DNA of 20,377 nt from a virus, in IMG/VR virus record IMGVR_UViG_3300020471_000196, positions 1 to 20,377 of that record; one strand, 5' to 3'. Each line of letters starts with the position of its first letter. Position 1 is the stretch's first letter. Below are positions 17,501-20,377 of the stretch, piece after piece. Made by a program: the position numbers and the translations under genes. The notes beneath the pieces were generated by a model that did not search any database, was not told the origin of the DNA, and worked only from the letters and a program-made list of their open reading frames with translations.

Positions 17501-17786
17501 TATCGCCGTCAGCTTTCCACATTCTTAGTGTACCATCTGCGGCTATCTGTCCTATGTAAGATCCTTCCTCTTCATCTCGATGGTAGTGAAACCACGAACC
17601 ACCTGTAGCTACACTGGGTAAAGGCTGAGAGTTTATTCTTTTTGCACCCGGTCTTTTGTATAAACCACGTGTGATGTCAGGTATTGCATTTACGACATCT
17701 TTAACTTGTCCCGGAAATTTTAATTGATCGGGCTGTTCTGATATACCCCCAGTAAAACTAGGAATGGTTTGTGTTACGCTTGCCAT
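14589..17786 (-). CDS. Tail tubular protein B, T7 gp12-like (tail nozzle)
   Basis: 1065 aa, against 794 in T7 gp12. The N-terminus (PSFTGGISEQPDQLKFPGQV, then VNAIPDITRGLYKRPGAKRI) is highly typical of podovirus tail nozzle proteins: a 'GG-S-x-Q-P-x-x-x-R/K-x-P-x-Q' motif followed by 'N-x-x-P-x-x-x-x-G-L-x-x-R-P'. The extra length includes a likely inserted beta domain at about 245-326 (ISNHGFEDEDEVTYTAGDP, then GTKYYIIVIDANTIALAAT and GTGNHTLTP). The C-terminal half keeps FFRNRLAFLSEENVILSRPG, also typical. The nozzle forms the distal tail through which DNA passes. The start shares its A with the tail tube A stop (TAATG). Confidence 0.92.
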   Translation of the reverse strand: MASVTQTIPSFTGGISEQPDQLKFPGQVKDVVNAIPDITRGLYKRPGAKRINSQPLPSVATGGSWFHYHRDEEEGSYIGQIAADGTLRMWKADGDNAGAAQDIVYGTGGETAIKNYLATSNSENIQFLTINDTTFVSSRDITNANTLVGTTGTTAANPNTHFAFIEITRTENGRQYGLNIYDNSTTTSFKRATRIKIKRDTLDESGGTGQCRGIGIQTFSVDAATSYTGSNTVNVRGTQAQSATTFASSAINVSNEQITISNHGFEDEDEVTYTAGDPAGALTSGTKYYIIVIDANTIALAATIDEAKELLSINISSQGTGNHTLTPTENARVTSGKKNLIFKLDIRGQQGTIGADGDSNSDYACAYARSVILLHGGEGWETGDTVRVTMDQAKGRTVTGTVSSGTSSNSGLGESSATYVIEVTEHEEISVKSTVFGGTAGNGRVRPEPTPFDSDTAVSGDQVLGGILAELPTGITGTIIGNGIYMSANSSFNVEIVEDDLMRSMGTSVNDVTLLPKQCKHGYIVKIANARISEEDDYYLRFEGLNDEDGTGSWTECAKPGIPKSLTNMPLVIQRTALNNPGTVNEVAEFTIKQFEYADREVGDDSTNPFPSFKNKRINKVLFFRNRLAFLSEENVILSRPGTVGKPDFFAETALTVSANDPIDIACSSTFPSELFDGIDINSGLVVFSSNQQFLLSSDDTVLNPDTAKLRSISTFNYNKDIPPISLGTTVAYIDDSGKFSRFNEMANIAREGEPNVVNQSQVVPTLLPKDIDLLTNSRENNLVIMGKTNSDTVQGFRYLNVGDKRQQSAWFKWKFNNPLLYHFIINDEYYFLDTDKFLQSIRLVQQESDPSITQDNVEFLLHIDNYTTDTGSSSYSASTKLTTFTGVSWLPLVTSPNYDLIVIDTNTASARVGRYGKPTLTSSTSFTLPGDWSGVTLTIGYLYEYSVAFPTFYLSRQQGEANRADVNSSLVLHRIKLHFGKIGLYETTLTRIGKTDYTEVYESTELDEYQVSDAPYLEEFIKTVPVYEKNTNVDITLKSSHPAPSTLRALSWEGDYSPKYYKRV

Positions 17787-18403
17787 TATCGTCTAAGGTT
17801 TCTCCAAGGTTGATAAGTTGTATGTATTGTATCTTCTGGGAATCCAAACATACTGTGATTACCCTGATTACATTCATACTCCATGATAGAAGCACGTGCT
17901 AAGGCTTCTTGTCCTTGTAATAGTTTGACAAGATTAGGGTTTGCCACCAACTGTGTAGCTGCTTTTGTTGACGCTCTATATGTGATATAACGTCTAAATG
18001 GTATAGGTAGGTTTTCAAAGGTTACTAATAATACAACGTCAAGGTCTATACTCTCTAGAGTAGAGAAGTCATAAGTATGATCTATCTTATCATACAACTT
18101 ACCATTACGTCTAATTACATCATGTACTCTATGAGTCCAACCTTCTGATACATCTAATCGTAATACATCATTTGCTATAACTATATTACCATTAGTATCA
18201 GGTGTATATTTTACGTGTTTTTCTGTGTTAAAATGCCACCCCTCTGCCTGCGTGTCTACGTTGGCGTCACGGAGTAGGTTGTATATGAATGATATTTCTG
18301 GGTTTTCATACACTAATGCTGTTACTGGTGCTTGACCTATAGCTCCCAGTATAGAGTTAACTGCGGATAGTTCTGTATCGAGGTCAATAGTTGTGGAAGC
18401 CAT
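17786..18403 (-). CDS. Tail tubular protein A, T7 gp11-like (portal adaptor / gatekeeper)
   Basis: 205 aa, against 196 in T7 gp11. It starts MASTTIDLDTELSAVNSILG, and the segment AVNSILGAIGQAPV is the family's characteristic opening. Later landmarks are AEGWHFNTEK and IPFRRYITYRAST. Gp11 rings connect the portal to the nozzle. The frame remains open upstream to 18490, but that extension (starting MNYSLVQELS) runs through the terminator hairpin and the end of the capsid gene and is not part of the family, so 18403 is the start. The ATG lies 3 nt after the terminator U-run with no Shine-Dalgarno, so expression needs transcriptional readthrough and initiation on a U-rich leader. Confidence 0.92.
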   Translation of the reverse strand: MASTTIDLDTELSAVNSILGAIGQAPVTALVYENPEISFIYNLLRDANVDTQAEGWHFNTEKHVKYTPDTNGNIVIANDVLRLDVSEGWTHRVHDVIRRNGKLYDKIDHTYDFSTLESIDLDVVLLVTFENLPIPFRRYITYRASTKAATQLVANPNLVKLLQGQEALARASIMEYECNQGNHSMFGFPEDTIHTTYQPWRNLRR

Positions 18404-18406
18404 AAT

Positions 18407-18429
18407 AAAAAAGGGGACACGAAGTCCCC
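18407..18429 (-). terminator. Intrinsic terminator after the capsid gene
   Basis: On the minus strand a perfect 6-bp stem GGGGAC / GTCCCC with a UUCGU loop (18413-18429) is followed by six Ts (18407-18412) and then ATT. It lies 14 nt after the capsid stop and just before the tail tube A start. It occupies the same place as the T7 T-phi terminator between genes 10 and 11, so partial termination here would favour capsid over tail transcripts. Confidence 0.9.
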
Positions 18430-18443
18430 GTATAGAATAAAAA

Positions 18444-19592
18444 TTAAGAGAAAGCTGAAGGCTTAGTTCCTGTACCAGCGAATAATTCAACTGATGCAGC
18501 AGGGTTAAGTGCGTCTGCTCCCATTGCTAGGCGACCTAGAATTACGTCACCTTGGTAAACCACGGATATGTCTCCGCTTGTTACCTGTACTTGTGGTCCG
18601 ATTGCTTCAACAACACCAGCGGCTTCCTTCTGGAAGATAAGTCCACATGAGTTCTCGAAGTCAGATGTACCATTACCGTAAGAGTTAACAGTCTTAACAG
18701 CTCCTGTTCCAGCTGTTTCGTCAACCATTTCAACTTCTGTGAAGCTTCCTGTGTTTCCGGGATCTGTTACTCCGGGGTTTGTTGAGGAACCTGTACCGTA
18801 CTTAGTACCAAATCTACCAAAGAATGGAATATTCATTGACTTGTAGATCTTGATTCCAGCAATTTCGATGATGCCATTACCTGACTGTAATGCGTCACCT
18901 TGCTCGTCTCTGTTGATAAGACCGTTAGAACCTACAGCTTGTATAAGTTCGTAGTATTGTCTTGGGTTCAACACAGCAACTCTTCCGTCTGTAGAAACGC
19001 CCTTCTCATCTAGTGCAGCGGCTGCATCATAGAAAGCGTTTACGAGAGCTGTAGAGCTGTAAGCGTCAGATGCGTTTGCAGTTGTACCTACACGAATCTG
19101 TGTACCACCGGGCTCAACAAAGTTGGACTTAGTGATAGGGCTAGCTTGTCTAGCTGCTTTGGTGATTGATCTGAAGATCTTTCTGTCATACTTCTCTGCA
19201 AGAGCATAACCAATCTTCTTGGAAATTTCACCTCTCAAATCATAGTGAGCAAGTGTCTCATCCAATTCATAAACAAACGCAGAACTGATTAATAGGTCGT
19301 CGCATGTTATGGTTTTTTCAGCTACTGGAGGTGCACCGTCACCGTTACCTAGTATGCTGTTGCCGGGTGTATGGTACTCGGCTGTTGTTCTACCTGTGAA
19401 GATGAACTGAAGTGACTTACCGTTTGTAAGTGTTCTTTTCATAACAAGGTCTCTAGCGATTGTATTACGCTGGAAGCCTTTGAACATCTCTCCACTGAAC
19501 AACTTTAAATAAAGTGCTCTGGCGTCGCCTGCACTATTAGATTGACCCGGACGTGTTAGACTTGTAGTCAGGGTACTATTTTGTTGTGCCAT
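18444..19592 (-). CDS. Major capsid protein, T7 gp10-like
   Basis: 382 aa, against 345 in T7 gp10A. The N-terminal part (GDARALYLKLFSGEMFKGFQ, then DLVMKRTLTNGKSLQF and a short TPGN loop) and the central AEKTITCDDLLISSAFVYELDETLAHYDLR are hallmark T7-type capsid features, with an HK97-like fold inferred from the family. The C-terminus (VVYQGDVILGRLAMGADALN) is also typical. The start at 19592 has no Shine-Dalgarno; the 40 nt before it are A/U-rich and probably unstructured, which is unusual for what should be the most expressed gene. A structured leader lies upstream and a strong terminator follows. I see no support for a T7-like -1 frameshifted minor capsid form. Confidence 0.95.
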   Translation of the reverse strand: MAQQNSTLTTSLTRPGQSNSAGDARALYLKLFSGEMFKGFQRNTIARDLVMKRTLTNGKSLQFIFTGRTTAEYHTPGNSILGNGDGAPPVAEKTITCDDLLISSAFVYELDETLAHYDLRGEISKKIGYALAEKYDRKIFRSITKAARQASPITKSNFVEPGGTQIRVGTTANASDAYSSTALVNAFYDAAAALDEKGVSTDGRVAVLNPRQYYELIQAVGSNGLINRDEQGDALQSGNGIIEIAGIKIYKSMNIPFFGRFGTKYGTGSSTNPGVTDPGNTGSFTEVEMVDETAGTGAVKTVNSYGNGTSDFENSCGLIFQKEAAGVVEAIGPQVQVTSGDISVVYQGDVILGRLAMGADALNPAASVELFAGTGTKPSAFS

Positions 19593-19604
19593 TGATATGG
19601 ATTG

Positions 19605-19679
19605 TTAAGGATTGATATTGCTTAGTACTAAATTTTTCTCGAGTTTTTTTTGTGGTCTATCCCACCGTCTAGACGGCAT
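19605..19679 (-). CDS. Possible 24-aa basic micro-ORF before the capsid gene
   Basis: ATG at 19677-19679 to TAA at 19605-19607 encodes a basic peptide starting MPSRRWDRPQKKLEKN and ending NINP. It ends 12 nt before the capsid ATG, an operon-like distance. There is no Shine-Dalgarno, and its first codons fall in a 12-bp palindrome, so it may be only leader sequence. Composition (Trp, many Arg and Lys) looks protein-like, but the length gives little statistical support. If translated, it could feed ribosomes to the capsid start. Confidence 0.3.
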   Translation of the reverse strand: MPSRRWDRPQKKLEKNLVLSNINP

Positions 19680-19741
19680 AAGGTGTCCGGCTTACCGGGC
19701 TTGTGCCAATGGCAGGGGAGTCCGACTCTGAGGTGCTCCCC
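19665..19741 (-). other. GC-rich multi-hairpin leader upstream of the capsid gene
   Basis: In an otherwise AT-rich region this stretch holds, in tandem: GGGGAG...CTCCCC (19715-19741, 15-nt loop), TGCC-ATT-GGCA (19704-19714), CCGG-TAAG-CCGG (19687-19698) and the perfect palindrome CCGTCTAGACGG (19665-19676). No U-run follows any of them on the minus strand, so it is not a standard intrinsic terminator. It has no tRNA fold. Possible roles are an RNA processing or stabilising 5' leader, or a phage RNA polymerase promoter region; position before the capsid gene would suit either. Confidence 0.5.
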
Positions 19742-19747
19742 GGCTGT

Positions 19748-19879
19748 TTAGTAAGAAGGAGTCTCTAGTTGAGCATCTTCTTTCTTTTCTTCAGTTTTGT
19801 TTTCTGGTTCTGGAGTCTCATATGTCTCAGGTTCAAACCTTGTGACTGATGCTCTCATAACCGAGCTTTGATGTGCCAT
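19748..19879 (-). CDS. 43-aa acidic small protein, unknown function
   Basis: It begins MAHQSSVMRASVTRFEPETY and continues with a highly charged tail rich in Glu, Lys, Pro and Thr, ending ETPSY. The first 14 residues could form a short helix and the rest looks disordered. The start overlaps the stop of the preceding 17-codon ORF by one base (TAATG) and lacks its own Shine-Dalgarno, so coupling is likely. I do not recognise the family. Its location between psbA and the capsid gene suggests late, possibly high expression. Confidence 0.6.
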   Translation of the reverse strand: MAHQSSVMRASVTRFEPETYETPEPENKTEEKKEDAQLETPSY

Positions 19880-19932
19880 TACTTAACAAGTTTAGTATAT
19901 GTAACACCACGGTAAACGTAAGTTACTGTCAT
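19879..19932 (-). CDS. 17-aa mini-ORF with strong Shine-Dalgarno (MTVTYVYRGVTYTKLVK)
   Basis: ATG at 19930-19932, TAA at 19879-19881. It has one of the best ribosome sites in the window (GGAGG, 5 nt spacing). Its TAA shares an A with the ATG of the next ORF. The 'TY-x-Y-R-G-V-x-Y' core resembles the start of DUF4278-type small cyanobacterial and cyanophage proteins, which are longer, so this may be a shortened relative or a leader peptide that recruits ribosomes for the next gene. The ribosome site and coupling are seen directly; the family link is a motif-level inference. Confidence 0.55.
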   Translation of the reverse strand: MTVTYVYRGVTYTKLVK

Positions 19933-19935
19933 AGC

Positions 19936-19942
19936 TTCCTCC
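19936..19942 (-). promoter_or_regulatory. Shine-Dalgarno of the 17-aa mini-ORF
   Basis: GGAGGAA precedes the ATG at 19932. The GGAG part also belongs to TCGGAG (19939-19944), which can pair with CTCCGA just after the psbA stop, so access to this site may depend on RNA folding. Confidence 0.65.
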
Positions 19943-20008
19943 GATACCTAGCCCCCGTTCCATGACTAGATGACATGCGTCGCATAAAGCGATGAACGGA
20001 CGTCGGAG
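19939..20008 (-). other. Nested inverted repeats in the spacer after psbA
   Basis: On the minus strand CTCCGA (20003-20008), directly after the psbA stop, is complementary to TCGGAG (19939-19944). Inside it CCGTTC (19994-19999) is complementary to GAACGG (19955-19960). A small TCGC-TTTAT-GCGA hairpin lies further in. The collinear nesting suggests a folded RNA whose outer stem covers the mini-ORF ribosome site. No U-run follows, so it is not an obvious terminator. A promoter could also lie here but none is recognisable. Confidence 0.45.
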
Positions 20009-20377
20009 TTATCCTATTTGTGGTGCTGTAAGTGCTACGTTTGTAGACTCAGCTGATGCTAAGTCAAGTGGGAAGTTGTGAGCATTACGCTCGTGCATTA
20101 CTTCAAAACCAAGGTTGGCTCTGTTTAATACGTCAGCCCATGTTGGAACGACTTTGCCGTTAGCGTCAACGATGGACTGGTTAAAGTTAAAACCATTAAG
20201 GTTGAAAGCCATGGTGCAGATGCCCATTGAGGTGAGCCATATGCCAACCACGGGCCAAGTAGCCAAAAAGAAATGTAAGCTACGAGAATTATTAAAAGAG
20301 GCATATTGGAAAATAAGTCTACCAAAGTAGCCATGTGCAGCTACAATGTTATATGTTTCCTCGTCTTGACCAAACTT
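20009..20377 (-). CDS. psbA: Photosystem II D1 protein, C-terminal third (5' end beyond window)
   Basis: 122 codons read in frame from the window edge ([20 protein letters not shown]) to TAA; they correspond to D1 residues 238-359. D1 is the reaction-centre subunit of photosystem II in the thylakoid membrane; it binds the quinone QB and most of the manganese cluster. Visible functional residues fit standard numbering: His252, Phe255 and Ser264 of the QB pocket, His272 (non-haem iron), and His332, Glu333, His337, Asp342 and Ala344 for the manganese site. Ala344 is followed by a 15-residue tail expected to be removed by CtpA. Phages carry psbA to replace photodamaged host D1 during infection. 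The gene is intact as far as seen, with no intron or homing endonuclease after it. Its 5' end and any hli neighbour lie outside the window. Confidence 0.98.
   Translation of the reverse strand, partial: KFGQDEETYNIVAAHGYFGRLIFQYASFNNSRSLHFFLATWPVVGIWLTSMGICTMAFNLNGFNFNQSIVDANGKVVPTWADVLNRANLGFEVMHERNAHNFPLDLASAESTNVALTAPQIG

Noticed and set aside
18404-18490. In-frame upstream extension of tail tube A (starting MNYSLVQELS) across the terminator and capsid end
   Set aside because: It translates the terminator stem and loop and precedes the family's normal N-terminus; a fusion with capsid would need a +1 shift, for which I see no slippery site.
18444-18500. T7-like -1 frameshift giving a longer minor capsid protein
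   Set aside because: No convincing slippery heptamer was seen near the capsid 3' end, and the open frame present is +1, not -1.
19643-19652. T-run (8 T) on the plus strand as a plus-strand terminator
   Set aside because: Only a 6-bp CTCGAG palindrome without loop precedes it and there is no plus-strand gene to terminate.
19692-19710. Minus-strand ATTGGCACAAGCCCGGTAA as a Syn5-type phage promoter
   Set aside because: Similarity to the remembered Syn5 consensus needs several gaps and there is no second copy in the window; kept only as a note within the leader finding.
19687-19741. tRNA or tRNA-like gene in the hairpin-rich leader
   Set aside because: No cloverleaf, no T-loop signature and no CCA end can be arranged on either strand.
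19929-19985. 18-codon ORF (MRRMSSSHGTGARYRRKL) whose TGA overlaps the mini-ORF ATG
   Set aside because: No ribosome site and the entire frame lies in the inverted-repeat spacer; the ATGA overlap is easily chance at this length.

Overview
The window looks like the late structural half of a T7-like marine cyanophage (cyanopodovirus, Autographiviridae type). Two things carry the identification. First, the right edge holds the 3' part of psbA, the photosystem II D1 gene that many marine cyanophages carry. Second, leftwards from it, all on the minus strand, come T7-ordered virion genes: major capsid (gp10), tail tube A (gp11), tail tube B (gp12), internal virion proteins (gp13, gp14, gp15, gp16) and tail fibre (gp17). 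The DNA is AT-rich by eye, which fits a Prochlorococcus phage better than a GC-richer Synechococcus phage, but the host cannot be settled from the sequence.

Layout in transcription order, right to left. 20377-19593: psbA (codons 238-359 only), a folded 70-nt spacer, a 17-aa mini-ORF coupled to a 43-aa ORF, then a GC-rich multi-hairpin leader with a possible 24-aa ORF. 19592-14589: capsid, a strong intrinsic terminator in the position of T7 T-phi, then the two tail tube genes. 14596-6870: the internal core proteins that T7-like phages eject with the DNA. 6869-1434: two fibre genes; the first is very long, with decapeptide repeats and an apparent copper-site cupredoxin domain. 1434-1: a cassette of small overlapping genes (small tail protein, possible assembly chaperone, coiled coil, proline-rich membrane protein, and a holin-like membrane protein running off the left edge). 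There is no non-coding stretch over 300 bases and no plus-strand gene that I can support.

The genes form one packed late operon. Six junctions are TAATG (1-nt stop/start overlap), two are TAAATG, and others overlap by 8, 20, 44 and 58 nt, so translation is probably widely coupled. The terminator after the capsid gene would raise capsid output over tail output. psbA directly upstream of the capsid gene suggests that D1 is made together with virion proteins, keeping photosynthetic energy supply up during assembly.

The observations most worth following are the cupredoxin domain in the tail fibre, the S74-like chaperone domain on the gp14-like core protein, the chain of tiny ORFs and RNA folds between psbA and capsid, and a repeated start-site element, GGAGGTA[GT]CATAATGG.
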